Translations under genes and position numbers: made by a program
Assembly: GCA_039619475.1 (NCBI GenBank)
Contig: CM077115.1
Location: forward strand, 419,190,557 to 419,254,556
Source of the DNA: Icerya purchasi
Lineage: Eukaryota > Arthropoda > Insecta > Hemiptera > Monophlebidae
DNA: 64,000 bases
Reading direction: 5' to 3'
In this document: one piece after another, positions 48,552-60,244 of the stretch
Layout: each line of letters starts with the position of its first letter
Numbering within the stretch: the first letter of the stretch is position 1
Notes under the pieces: model-generated
Databases searched by the model: none
Told to the model about the DNA's origin: nothing
Seen by the model: the letters and a program-made list of their open reading frames with translations, nothing else

Positions 48552-48721
48552 AACTAACATCAACCGCAGATGCCACGAAAATGGTTATTTCCGAAAAAAA
48601 ATCATCTTCTAGAACCCCCACAGCGCCAACGAGCTCTCTACCTCAGCGTTATATAGAAGTAAACTCGGACTTTAAACGTAACGGTAAAGACAACACGCCA
48701 ATCAGTCTGGTTGCTTTGTAG
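48552..48721 (+). CDS. Candidate last coding exon (phase 1), gene unknown
   Basis: A very good polypyrimidine tract and acceptor (TTTTTCGTCTTTTTATTAG, ending 48551) precede 55 open codons and a TAG at 48719-48721. The frame is entered at phase 1, the same phase as the donors at 10710 and 16316; joined to the latter the junction codon is G|AA (Glu). The peptide is rich in Ser, Thr, Pro and Lys (KKSSSRTPTAPTSSLPQRY) and ends KDNTPISLVAL. There are no Cys, no membrane segment and no known domain. Codon third positions are more GC-rich than the flanks. Expected role: a flexible C-terminal tail of a protein I do not recognise. Confidence 0.5.
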
Positions 48722-48791
48722 AGATGATTTTTGATGGATGAATTAAGGCTAGATTTTTACTAGAGGATAGTTTCGAAAAAAAGAAAAAAAC

Positions 48792-48797
48792 AATAAA
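48792..48797 (+). terminator. Possible polyadenylation signal
   Basis: AATAAA 71 nt after the stop of the candidate last exon. The sequence around it is A-rich, so the hexamer alone means little. Confidence 0.2.
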
Positions 48798-50786
48798 AAA
48801 AGAAATAAGAAAAAAATGTCGAATGCTCGCTCCGGTATGATCGAAAAAAGAAAATAAATATGCCAGATCGATTACTACACACATAAATCACGTAAAAATT
48901 CGGTTTAATAATTTCCTTCCAGTTTGCATTAATGTCCAAAGCTGCACCAGGTTAAAAATGACAGAAATACATTATCCGCCTGAATAATTTCTAGCATAAA
49001 CAAAGCGGATCTCCAACTTCGAATATAAAGAGAATAGGGAATGAACTCGGATTAAGGAATACGGCAGAATTTTTAATTATGAGCTCAAGAACGCCGTAGG
49101 CCTATTTCAGTTTGAAACGAAAGGGTTAATTTCCCGTCGTCAAAATATCACCGAAGTCTCAGCAGTTTTCTCGTCTCAATCTCAGCGGCCAATGAAAGAG
49201 GATGTTTACTTTACGGGCAACAATTAAACACTTTTCTTGTAGTTAATAGCGTTTTTTATACTCTATAAAAATCAATGTATCTTAGATATGTTTCTGAAGT
49301 GTAAAGCAGTCGCCGCATGTATTGAAAAAAAAAGAGAAGTTTTTAATACATTTTTACTAATATTATTTACGATGACGAAATTAAAATTAGTCAACAAATA
49401 CGCATAAAACACTTCCCGTGAAATAATCTTTAATTATCGCAGACGCGTTTCGAACGGCTGTTCGTAATTAATTATTTTATAATAAATATTTTACGTGTAT
49501 TTGTTGATCATTCGTATTACAAGTAATAAGAGACCCGAGGGACTGCTGATAAGCAGCAAAATTTTATGGTCCAACGTTGAAAAATTGTAAATAGACGAAT
49601 TTGCAAAACTCGTTAAATATCATTCTTTTTTCATTTATTTATAAGTTAACGATCCGGATGAATATTCTCATTCTATACGGTGAAAATAATGAGAAAAAAA
49701 GTTCTCCAGTTAAATAATTTAAGGTAATAATTTTACTTCCAGCTAATCGAGTAGGTATATTGTAGAAATTACCCGGTTAAAAAAAGTGACTATCAATATG
49801 ATGACTGAATACTACTTAGTTTTTTTAGCTAAACGTTTGATTCTGGAATTGCTAACCTTGCTGCAAAATTGTTATCTCTCAAACGTGTTTAATTAATTAT
49901 TTTCCATCAACCCTTACACATTTTTCTTTTCTTCTACTTTCTATCGGTCACCTAATTTATGCCCATTAAAGAGAGTCATCTTTATTTGTTATTTTGGATG
50001 TCTTATTCGTAGTATGCATCCTTAATTTTAGTTCTTATCTCCTTAGCCCTGCCTCTTTTAACCTTAACTCCCCATTCTCCTGTTTTCTTTTTAATTTACT
50101 TGCGCTCAAGCGTTGCATTCTAGCTAATCTGTTCATGCTTCTGTCGAAAAAGTACACGCAGCTATTCTAAGCCTTTAATTTTGATCGCTTTTTTAAACGT
50201 TTTACTCCCCAACAAAGTTATGTCATTGACTGCTTTTGCGATTTCCGAATAAAATTATACGCGTCGTTCCCAAAAAAAAAAAACATTTCCTTTTCATCAT
50301 TCGTTACCACTTTTCACTTTTTATAATCATCTTTAAAACCGCTTTTTTACATTTTCCCATTCAATTTGTCTAACATATCGGTTATATTCGCGTTATATCT
50401 TACTAATACTGCCTTCGTACTCGCTCGTCTTCTGTTGTACCCTCTTCGTTACGGTCTTTACCGCTGCTCGCTTGTTAAACTCCTGTATAATGATGCACAT
50501 TATCGTTATTAAACTTCAGGCTAATATTTTATAATCATATAAGATACCCAGCGCGGTTCATAAACGATAAATGGAACACTTATGTAAATCATGTAATGTA
50601 ACTCTTCTCGATGAAAAAAAAAAAAAAAATCGAAAATGCGGCGAATCAAAAGCAATGTCATTAATTTCCCATTAAATATGCATAAAATAATATCGAAGTT
50701 ATCAGATTAATAGAAAATTTTGATCCGTACCAGCTGGAAAAAAGGAAAATCGGATCCAACATATATATATATATATATAACTCGGC
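48798..50786. other. AT-rich spacer
   Basis: Pyrimidine-rich between 49900 and 50500, but with no readable domain. I see nothing I can support. Confidence 0.45.
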
Positions 50787-51144
50787 AATTTTGGCCTCGC
50801 AAGGGGCTGTGCCCCTTGACCCCTCTTGCTTTCATTTCTGTCTCTTTCTCTTCTATACTTTGTATAAAATGTTCAAAATTTACATCGTAATTCTTACTGG
50901 CATCAACACAAAAAAAATAACATAATCACAAAAATCCTATCCTAACATTTAACTTTCATTATATAAAATTAAGACATTTTTTCGTTACATTCTTCGTTAC
51001 ATATTTTATTATATAAAATTGTGTGACATTTTTTAAATAACAATAATAAAAATGCTATAAAATATAACAAACGTTACATATAATTGGGACATTTTTTCTA
51101 ATTGGCGCTAGCCTAAGAATTACGTTGTAATTCATATATATTAG
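50787..51144. repeat. Interspersed repeat, copy 2 (GGGGCTGTGCCCC hairpin family)
   Basis: Second copy of the repeat at 16477-16850, same orientation: ATTTTGGCCTCGCAAGGGG, hairpin AAGGGGCTGTGCCCCTT at 50801-50817, CTATCCTAACATTTAACTTT, ACAAACGTTACATA and the closing AATTACGTTGTAATT. It lies next to an (AT)n run on its left. Confidence 0.7.
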
Positions 51145-54100
51145 TGGCCGGCATCAAATTAATATGCTTAAACAATTAGCACCAAAACGTAAGCAAACGC
51201 TGGGAAAGCTCTTTATTCATAATTCTCAGTGTAATATGCTTAATGTATAAATTTACATTCATTCAATCTGTAAAAGTATTTTGAATGTTGCACTTCATTT
51301 TCTCACCACATTTCCCGGTAAAGTTGAAATTGACATATACCTTTAAAAACTATCGTTTTTAATAACTTCGACCCGACTCTAGAATATGGCGCAACAAAGA
51401 AAAAGAAGGAAAGAAAAGGAAAATAATAGCGTCTATAACAAATTTTGAACATAATTTTTTGAATTACCCGCGATGAAATTTTGCCAGAGTCGTGTTACAA
51501 AATTTTCATTTACGGATTGATTATCAGGGATGTAATAACAACGAGCGACATTATTCATTTCTATATGTTCCCAACTCTAAAGCTAACGGGATTCTCGATT
51601 TGAAAAAATATTTAAAAAAAAAAAGAAGATTATTTAAAAGATTCCGACAACGACATGCTATTAGCCAAAAAAAAAACTCATTTTTGTAGCGCTGATTGTT
51701 TTGTTTTTTTTTTTCTTTCGAACACCTATTTCCCCCCCCCCCTGATTAATCTAATTATTTCCCTTCTCTTTTTTTTTTTTTTCTTTTCATTACCGAACCG
51801 TATAAAAACATTGTCCGTGACGATTTTTAAATGGATCCCCGATCGGCGAGGTAGGAAACAACTTAATTGTGATGACGACTATTAACTAATACTTTAGTTG
51901 TTGGCTACGAGGATAATTTTATACGTTGACGATCGCGTAAAAAACTGGAAGGGCTGATCTTTATTGTCGTCCGCTCCAATATATAGAGTACGAACATGTA
52001 TTCGTCCGAAACATTCACATTTCAGTGTCGAAAAATCTTTCAAATTATTCCCTATTTTTATCAGAAATTTTCGTTTGAAGATTAATTAAGGGGGGGGGGG
52101 TCTAGATAGCCACGCAGCTAACCGTGGTCAGTAAAACTTTGAATACAAATTCGATTTTTTACCGAATTCCGAAATTCCTATTTCTTTTCACAATCTACTT
52201 GCCGATAGCTTTCCTGTGTTCATTTTCTTATAATCGGGCGTCCCCTCGCGAAGATAATAAGTGTGTTTTGTAATGAAAGCGGACGAAAGTGTAAATCACT
52301 TGTGCGTGCGCGCGCGCGCGCGCGGTCTTTGGGACACTGTTCTTAGAACTGGTAAATATAGTTTGTAATAAACTACCTGTTTAATATAAGCTAAACGAGC
52401 CTTTGTGTGGGTAATTAGTAACTACTTCGAACATCCTGTTGTATTCTAGACGGCGAGCTCGATCTATAGCTAAAAGGTCAGTTATTATAAATGGAATGTT
52501 CGCTATTTATCGTTATTAGTAGTAACAATGTCGACTGGAAACGCGGAATAACGTTTCAGACACAGCGGTAACACCCGTTTCTCGCAGACTATCTCTCCTT
52601 AATGCAGCACACAGAAGCTCTAAATAAGTCCTCCAGCGAATCCGTTATAACAACAATAGGCAGACGGCGAAGAAATATAATCGCCGGCAAACCTGTTTCT
52701 ACGAACTCAAAGGTTTCTTCCTAAAAATGACCTTTACCGTCGTTTTAATGGCTTTCTCTTTTGACGTAGCAGAAGGAGAGACTTTTATTCGAAACGTGGC
52801 GATTCCTTTTTACCTCTACTCCAGCTATTGGACATTAGCCAGAAGCTACCGTGCGCTTATGAATAATGAACCTGGTATCCTAATAGAGTGGCAAATTACT
52901 AACCGGCCCAAGCCTGTTTTTCTGCGTCTCTATATGCCGGGACGTCTAATTGAGCGCACGCACACAATGTGTCAGCTACTGTTATTCGATTGCCAACCCC
53001 CCCCCCTCTCATAACCTATTTTTCTCGTTACCGAAATATCTCTTTTTCTCATTATTCATTTTCGACTTCGTTTCCGATAATAATGGCATACACGAAATTC
53101 GCCGTATGAATTACCAAATTGTCTTTTTCATTCTTTCTTTTGTTTTTTTTTTCTTCCTCTGAAACACTTTTCGCGTTGTTCTTCTACCCTCTGCTTTATC
53201 GTCCGGCGTTGAAGTCTAAAGAACAAGTCGAAGTATCTCGGAAATTTCGAAGTGATAATTAAAATCGTACGCTTTCGTATCAAACTGCGAAAGGGTTTAG
53301 CGACACTCCGGTGCAAAAAATATTTTAAACTCATTTAAATAGATAAAAATCGTTTTAAAAGGAAAGAGTACAATTTCTTTGTTCCAAAAAATTTCTAGGG
53401 CGAATTTTAAATCCGCTTACGTTAATTATCGGAAAAGTCAAAAAAAAAAAAAAAAAACGATTATCTTTTTAACCCCCCGCCGATATTTACAAGAACTACA
53501 AATGGTGAAATTAACCGATTATTAATTATTTTCACCAGACGAGTTAACTAAAATTATGCGCGATTTAAGATAATAAGAAAAATTCGCGCTAGGGTCGAGA
53601 AAAATAATAGCACCATTTTTTTTTTTACGAATTTAAGACGTCAGTTAAAATATCTTAATTATATTGCGTTAACACAGAACGTTTAATTGGGCATTTAAAA
53701 TAATTAATTTGGCGCTATTTTTCGTTTTGAAATGCAAAAAAAAAAAGGAAAAACTTTACATTTTCGCGATATTTATTTTCCGAATTTTACATTTCGCAAA
53801 ATTTTAATTTCGAGTAATACATATTGCATCGTATAGAATTCATTTTTCTCTATTCCAGTATAAAGTCTTGCCTTTCTATGGAGAAAGTTTTTTTTCTATA
53901 TCGAGCACACTTCGAGGTGAATATAATTACTCGATTTTTTTTATAATAGCGCGTTGAAGGTGTTTATTTTTGAATTTTACTTCTTAACACCAATTATCGA
54001 AGGGGGAAAAATAAACGACTGCGGCGAGTGAAAATTAAAATTTACGAACTTTCCTCTGCCGCCCTAAACTTAACTTGTTTTGCAAAAAAAGCGAAATTCG

Positions 54101-54238
54101 AATCGAAAATAAATTAATTGTATACGCGAGAGGGGTTCATTTTTCCCCGTTTACTGTTTCAGCGTTTTTCATTATCACATTTTTACGAGATTATAATTTT
54201 TTTTTTCACTTCAAGTTACGTACTTTAAACTGAAAATA
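51145..54238. other. Spacer with a GC-richer middle
   Basis: 52200-53000 is CpG-richer, with a (CG)n tract at 52303-52324 and an open frame (52727-53014) without splice or domain support. C/G runs are at 51732-51742, 52090-52100 and 52997-53006. No gene is called. Confidence 0.4.
52303..52324. repeat. (CG)n alternating tract
   Basis: GTGCGTG followed by about eight CG units, a potential Z-DNA tract and rare in this AT-rich sequence. Confidence 0.9.
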
Positions 54239-54358
54239 GAAAATTTTTCTACAGTAATATCGGAAAATTTTTCTACAGTAATATCGGAAAATTTTTCTAC
54301 AGTAATATCGGAAAACTTTTCTACAGTAATATCGGAAAACTTTTCTACAGTAATATCG
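54239..54358. repeat. 24-bp tandem repeat, five units
   Basis: Five exact-length units of 24 bp (54239, 54263, 54287, 54311, 54335). Units 1-3 are identical, and units 4-5 share one T-to-C change. On minus they encode SDITVEKF five times, because 24 is a multiple of three. Confidence 0.97.
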
Positions 54359-55179
54359 GAATAATTAGATGTGCGCGTATAAATAAGAAATTCCAGTGTC
54401 CGTGATTTATTCGAATTTAAGGACAGAAGTTCGTTTTTATTTACCACATCATTTCGAAGCTTTTCTCATATCTGCTTGTTATCTATCCGCCTTTTTACTT
54501 ACCCGGTTTCGAATCAGACGCTTCGGTGATTTAAAAAGTTTTTACGTTTCGATAATTAAGAAATTCTGTACGGAAGTTGTTTTTTTTTTTTTTTTTTGGA
54601 AGTGGAAACTTTAGGAGGAGAATTCAATCCGGTTTCGGAGAAATCTAAAAAAAAAAGAAAAAGAAACAACCTACAATGTCGTGTTTTGAGAATAATATAT
54701 AGCAGATGCGTACGCTTTAATTACAAATTCCGTAAAAATGAGGCCGAATGGGCCTTTAATTTTTAAAAAGTATTGTTTATAATTTTAATTTATAATTAGT
54801 TATAAGAACCGCGAAGAAGAAAAAAGGCCCTTTTTCAGCGGCATTGTGTTCAACGTGCGAGCTGTGATGTTCGCTGTCTTGCAGTTTCCTTATCTCATGT
54901 AATATGAATTAATTGAGGATGGTCGATGATGGCTGTTTCACATGAAATTATCTTTTCAAGGGACATTTTGAAAAGTAGATGTTTTTATTCGAGATTTTCG
55001 TGCACTGACTTCTAAATTGCGCTTTAATCAATAATTTTAGCTGCTCTCCCTTCTGCTATTTTAAAATTTATCTAAATTTCAACGAAAATCAATTTTTTCA
55101 GGTCCAAATAAATTTAAACGAAAAAATAAATTTAGACGAAAAAATGCAAAACTTTTTATTAACAAACGAGTTTTACAAT
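54359..55179. other. AT-rich spacer
   Basis: I see nothing I can support here. Confidence 0.5.
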
Positions 55180-55187
55180 ATCTACAC

Positions 55188-55538
55188 CAGGGGGCTAGCC
55201 AACCCAACTGATCTTGCGGCCCATTTTGGAAATGCATCATAACTCCGCAGGCCGCATATAAAATCACATATATCCCCCCCCCCCCCCCCCATAAAAGATT
55301 TAGATCCACTATAGACAATTTTTTATAGTGAAAAATTGAAACATAATGCGAGTTATTATTATTGTGCTTACTATTATTCTTACGTATAAACATAGATAAT
55401 ATAATAATTATGATACTAAACGCTCATTGTAAAGAAATATATGAAATCATAAAAAAATATTTATTTCACTAGTACTACTCGGACCGCAAAAATGTTCAAA
55501 GCGGGCCACATGCGGCCCGCGGGGGTTGGCCACCCCTG
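55188..55538. mobile_element. Non-autonomous hAT element (MITE), 351 bp
   Basis: Terminal inverted repeats begin CAGGGGGCTAGCCAACC on the left and, complemented, CAGGGGTGGCCAACCCC on the right, both of the hAT CAG...CTG type. A perfect 8-bp target duplication ATCTACAC lies at 55180-55187 and 55539-55546, the hAT hallmark. Subterminal GC-rich blocks (GCGGCCCATTTTGG; GGGCCACATGCGGCCCGCGGG minus its last base) flank an AT-rich body without coding capacity, plus a C17 run at 55274-55290. It would need transposase from an autonomous relative; none is seen in the window. Confidence 0.95.
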
Positions 55539-55546
55539 ATCTACAC

Positions 55547-55899
55547 ATTCAGTTTTTAAAAAAATTTTTTTTCATCTGCACGGAATACTAAACGGCACAT
55601 TTATTATATCTTACTTATTACCGAACTTTGTATATTTGCTAATATTAAACTGAAGTCGTTTGTTGTGTATCTTAAACCTGAAAATTACGAGATCAGACGC
55701 GGAAACTGCAAACAGCCTGTGAAGAGCATAAAGCACGGTAATTTCGAATAGAAATAATTTCAAATTTTCGTGAATTTTTCAGGTGTAAAGGCCGTGTCGC
55801 CAATTTTGTTCGCCGGTGCTTCGTTTGTCGCCCGTACAAAAGACAATAGAGGAGCGAGTCGGAATAGGAAAAAGTCAGGCCTTAAATAGGCAAACAATG
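55547..55899. other. AT-rich spacer
   Basis: I see nothing I can support here. Confidence 0.5.
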
Positions 55900-57300
55900 C
55901 TCGATTAAGTTTTTAATATTAAAAAAGTAAACCGTTTTAGTTTCGCGCGTTTTGGTGGACGCGGGGGGCCTAGACGGATAACATCAGAAATGGTAGAGGA
56001 GTGAAAAGGAAGAGTCGTGTAAAAGTTTTTAATTCGTCGACGACTAGCTGCGGTACACATGCAGCGTGTTTGAGCGGTGGTCCGTTTAGGCGGTCGGACG
56101 CCGGTGGTGCGTGTGCGTGTGCAATACGATCAGCGAGCCGGGCTGTGATGGAGTTGGTCGGTCTGGCGAGCAGCTTTTTAGTTTATACCGTCGTAGCGCG
56201 GTCTTCTTACCAGATAGTTACTATCGGATTAGTTGCGCTGATATAGCCGCATCATCCGCTAAGCTCTAGAGCGCCGTTCTGGGAGCTGTTATCTTCTTTC
56301 CCGCTTTTTATTATCTTTATTCGATTCTCCGTCACTGTCTTCTTCGTGCATTCTTATCGGAATCGCGGCAAGTGCTCGGCAAAAGAGAAAGGCCGGCCTT
56401 CGCCAAAGAAAGTCCTGCGGGGATAATAAAAAGACTTTGGAATGGGTCTCGGAGCGCCTATAACCGAAGCGCCGGTTAATAGCGTTTAGGCTAGGGGGCC
56501 CTTTCCCAATTGTCCTGGGAAGCCCTCTACCTTCGGCTTAGACGGCCGCGGCCACGACGGCGGCGCTTCTTCATCGCCGCCGCAATCTAAGCTGCTTCTG
56601 CAGCGAGTTTTTACATGTGCTGCCGGGCTACTTTCGGTAATTACTGTGTGTCGGTATCGTTTTTCTGCGAGAATCTACTTTAGAAAGGTGCGGTTAAATT
56701 GCGAAAAGTAGAACGACTGCTACACATTAAGCGAAAAAGAAGAAAAACGAAAGACAAACAAAGAAGAAAAAAAGAAGAAGAAGAAGAAGAAAAAGAAAAA
56801 AAAGAGACACCGAACAAAGGAAAACGAATAGAACATAAGCCGAGCTGCGCGGACTAAGAATAGGTTGTTGAAGCGGAGGGTCGAGTTTCGAAATCGTCCG
56901 AAATACAAATTTGTTGGGCGTGCACGGTGGTAGTACAGTGTGCAGACGACACGGATAGCAGTAAACAGGATAAGTAAATTGGCTAAAATGGGTTCGCAGA
57001 AGTTCAAGGCCCACAGGGACAAATATAATCGTTATTGCAACGACTGGACAGCGAAATGATGACCGAGATCCCTTCATAAACTGGGCCCCAGCCGGCTTCC
57101 CGTTTACCTGAATGCTCGCCCGTGCCTATTTAGCTTCCGATTTATTGCCGATCTGCGCGAAAATCGAACAATTAATAACCTTTCGCGCTCGCCGCTACGT
57201 CTTACCCGCTGATAATCGTCAGCGCAAATGCAGAATACTTTTAGCGTGTACCATTTCACTTCTGGACCAGTTGAAGATCTCGACGCGATGTCTGTCCTAA
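55900..57300. other. CpG-rich island, possible promoter or regulatory region
   Basis: About 1.4 kb with many CpGs (for example GACGGCCGCGGCCACGACGG at 56541-56560), unlike the AT-rich flanks. It includes the small hairpin GGCGGCG/CGCCGCC (56559-56565 and 56575-56581) and a purine tract at 56740-56820. Open frames overlap on both strands without splice or domain support. Position next to clustered TAAT-type sites suggests regulatory DNA, but this is inference. Confidence 0.35.
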
Positions 57301-57308
57301 ATAATAAT

Positions 57309-57424
57309 CAATTAATTAAATAAACAATTAATTAATAATCGACGCAGTGAACAGAATTTCGTTTTTTAGTAATCTGATAAAATTCGAAAGCTACATAAAA
57401 CACAATTAATTGAGTTTTATGTAG
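57309..57424. promoter_or_regulatory. Cluster of CAATTAATT sites and a 34-bp palindrome
   Basis: CAATTAATTAA occurs twice as a direct repeat (57309-57319 and 57325-57335). CAATTAATTG is the centre (57403-57412) of a 34-bp palindrome at 57391-57424 with 11-bp outer arms CTACATAAAAC/GTTTTATGTAG and one central A:A mismatch pair. TAATTA is a homeodomain core, so the cluster is a plausible binding region. In AT-rich DNA this is weak evidence. Confidence 0.35.
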
Positions 57425-57911
57425 GTTTACGATTTTTTCATTAAATAAATAGTACTGAAACTTAACGCAATTATATTTAAATATGGAATAACAGATTTAT
57501 TTTCTCCTCTTTAACGAAATTTCTACGTTTAAGATCGAAATGATTTTTCATTATTTTATGCGAATATTTCAACAGGTCGCAATTGAGAAAGCCCTTTCTG
57601 TCATTGTATATTTTGAATAACATTAACGCACCGCTATTTAACACATGTGTCGTTCTTTATCGCACCATGAACATGGAATAATATTTTTAACATTTATTAT
57701 TTAACATATTTTTATGTTAAATAGTGATGTTTACGTTACTTAAGATATGAGAACCTGTTGTTTTTTCTTTTCGAAACGCTACCTAATATTTATTAACTGA
57801 TGACTTCAGACTTAAAATACAATTCTGTAGCGTTAAGGTGGAATAAATGTTAAGGAATCAAAAATCAAGATAGAATAGGCATTAACTTTTGATTAATATT
57901 AGTAAGGTATT

Positions 57912-57921
57912 TTATATATAC

Positions 57922-57975
<54 letters not shown>

Positions 57976-58000
57976 ACGTATATGTATATGTATATATATT
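57912..58000. repeat. (TA)n/(TATG)n microsatellite
   Basis: About 45 bp of pure TA flanked by CATA and TATG variants. Confidence 0.95.
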
Positions 58001-60108
58001 TAAGTCTGCTTTTCCATAGATGTTACATGTAGGGATTTCACGATTAATGATAATTTTAAAACAGCAAAAGAGTATTAAATCACTGCGTAATTTAAAAATA
58101 CGCGTAAAAATTAAAACAATTGTATTTGTCGCATTTAGAAAAAAATAAACTTTGTACGTTTTATGTTTTTATAATTATTTGATTTCTAAATCTTTTAAAG
58201 TCAGTGTCTGTCGTCGTTTAAAACATCGCTAATGAATAAACATTTATTTTTGATGATAGTTTTATAAATTTCCAAAAATCTGTCTAGCCAAAAGACTCAC
58301 TTCACTTGATTAAACATGCGCAGAGTTGAATTTTATTTTATTTATTTATTGTCGCGATACAACGAATAAGTCTTTCACGAAAAATAATTACATGATTATT
58401 ACGTAGGTAAAAGAAGATAGTTAATAGTGTACGGATATGAATAATGATATACTTAAACTTTTGATTAAAAGTAACATTAATTTTCCGCCTGAATAAAATT
58501 GTTGCCGATAGTGTTGGCTTGACCACCTAAAACCCGATTCAAAACCTTATTTCTTTATGCGAGATAACCTACAGACGCCAACTGGTAAAACGATTTTAGG
58601 ATACGCACGAAAATGCGTTTCCCAACAAAACTGGGTAAATAATAGCCGACCATACTAAGATACCCAACAAATCTTATAAATGTGAATAATTTCGAGCCCA
58701 GTATGTTTCTCAACTTTTTCTCCGTCCTACACCGGCTAGGCAAACTATTGTTTATTTTTTCCCGAGCCGGTAAAAACCTTTCAATAAATACAAACTAGGG
58801 ATGATTATTCGAATTTCATTGGGCTTTGTCGTTCACTGGCGCAGAAAAATGTTAAATTATTAACCGTCTCATCGGGGCTATTTAGTTTACATAATTGAGA
58901 ATGTACGTTAACTGTTTTTATAAGAAGAGCACATTTGTAAATTTAATTTATACTAAAACGGTAAGAAATAAAAATTAGGCAATTAAACATAATGAAAGAG
59001 GATCGATTAAAAATCAAAACAAGGTAAATTAAAAATTTACATTTGTTTCCAAATATTCCCATTTTGAACTTATAACATTATCGTGATGTTATATTTCTCC
59101 CGCAGCATTCTTCTAAATGTATATCGTACGAGTGCCTAAAAATGTTTGCCTTTCTTATCGCTCTGTTCCGAAATTTTTTAAAACTCAAAACGTTTTTTCT
59201 ACTATTCCTTATTAAAATTAAATTTTTATTTGCTTTATTAATATCCGTGTCATGGCGCACAATTCAAAAATAATAAAACACTATATAATATTAATTATTT
59301 TTTCAACATTTTAATGATATTGTAAGGAATACCGAGTATATGGTAAAATGTTGCCGGGCAAAAACTATAGCGTTAAATATGTGGCATTGCATTATAAAAT
59401 TACTTTTGTCACGTAGGTTTTCTTATCTGTTTCAATTAATACCGGTGTCCGTAAGCGAGTTAGTTACCGGTCGAGAATAAAATAATCAAGCTTTTAATAG
59501 TTGTCAAAGAGCAATGATGAAAAAAACCTTGAGAAGCACCGATCCAGAGATCATGAAGAGGCCAGCGTTGGTTACGAGTTGGCTTATGTTTTAGGACTGT
59601 CAAAAAGAAATTAGCTGATTATTTTCGGTTACGAGTTAGCGAGTCTTCTTTAATTGCCTTTGAAATTTCGTTACCAGTTGGCCAATTCCCAACCTACGAG
59701 AATAGAAATATATCCAAAAGCTGCCGTTTTATTACGTTATCTACGATGCACGAACGGCGATTTTTCTGTAGCATGCAGCCTGCTCAAAATACAATTGCCA
59801 ACATGGATAACTTCAACGGAAAGCACCACAATCGGCGCTCCTCTCCCGAACAGAAGTTGTCTTGCGCCATGTACGCACAGATGGACTTTCCTCCTAGCAC
59901 AAATCCTCCTTAATGTGATTTCTCTCGCTCATTACTTGTCCTCAATAACATTCTATCCCTTACCTGTCTACTTTTCTGAAATTCTATCGGCAAAAACCAC
60001 TACCTTCTTCTCGCTCTAATTTATTTTCATCTCCTATAGCAGTAGTCACGGTCAGGGCATTATCTAGACCAAAATTTCGGGGAAGGGATTACGAAAATAT
60101 TTTTACAA

Positions 60109-60140
<32 letters not shown>

Positions 60141-60244
60141 CGATGTTATTATCATGAAATATATTTATTTATAAATAGTATACTAAAGCCTTGTAGTCAA
60201 TTATTGTATATGCAATATTTGAACACTACAATAAAAATAAATAA
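58001..60244. other. AT-rich spacer
   Basis: 59540-60020 is somewhat GC-richer with a 121-codon open frame (from 59654) lacking any domain, signal or splice support. (TA)n is at 60109-60139. No gene is called. Confidence 0.4.

Noticed and set aside
52727..53014. 95-codon open frame
   Set aside because: Begins and ends without splice or promoter signals and shows no domain. It ends in a C10 run.
59654..60019. 121-codon open frame
   Set aside because: No domain or codon signal; composition is not distinct from the flanks.
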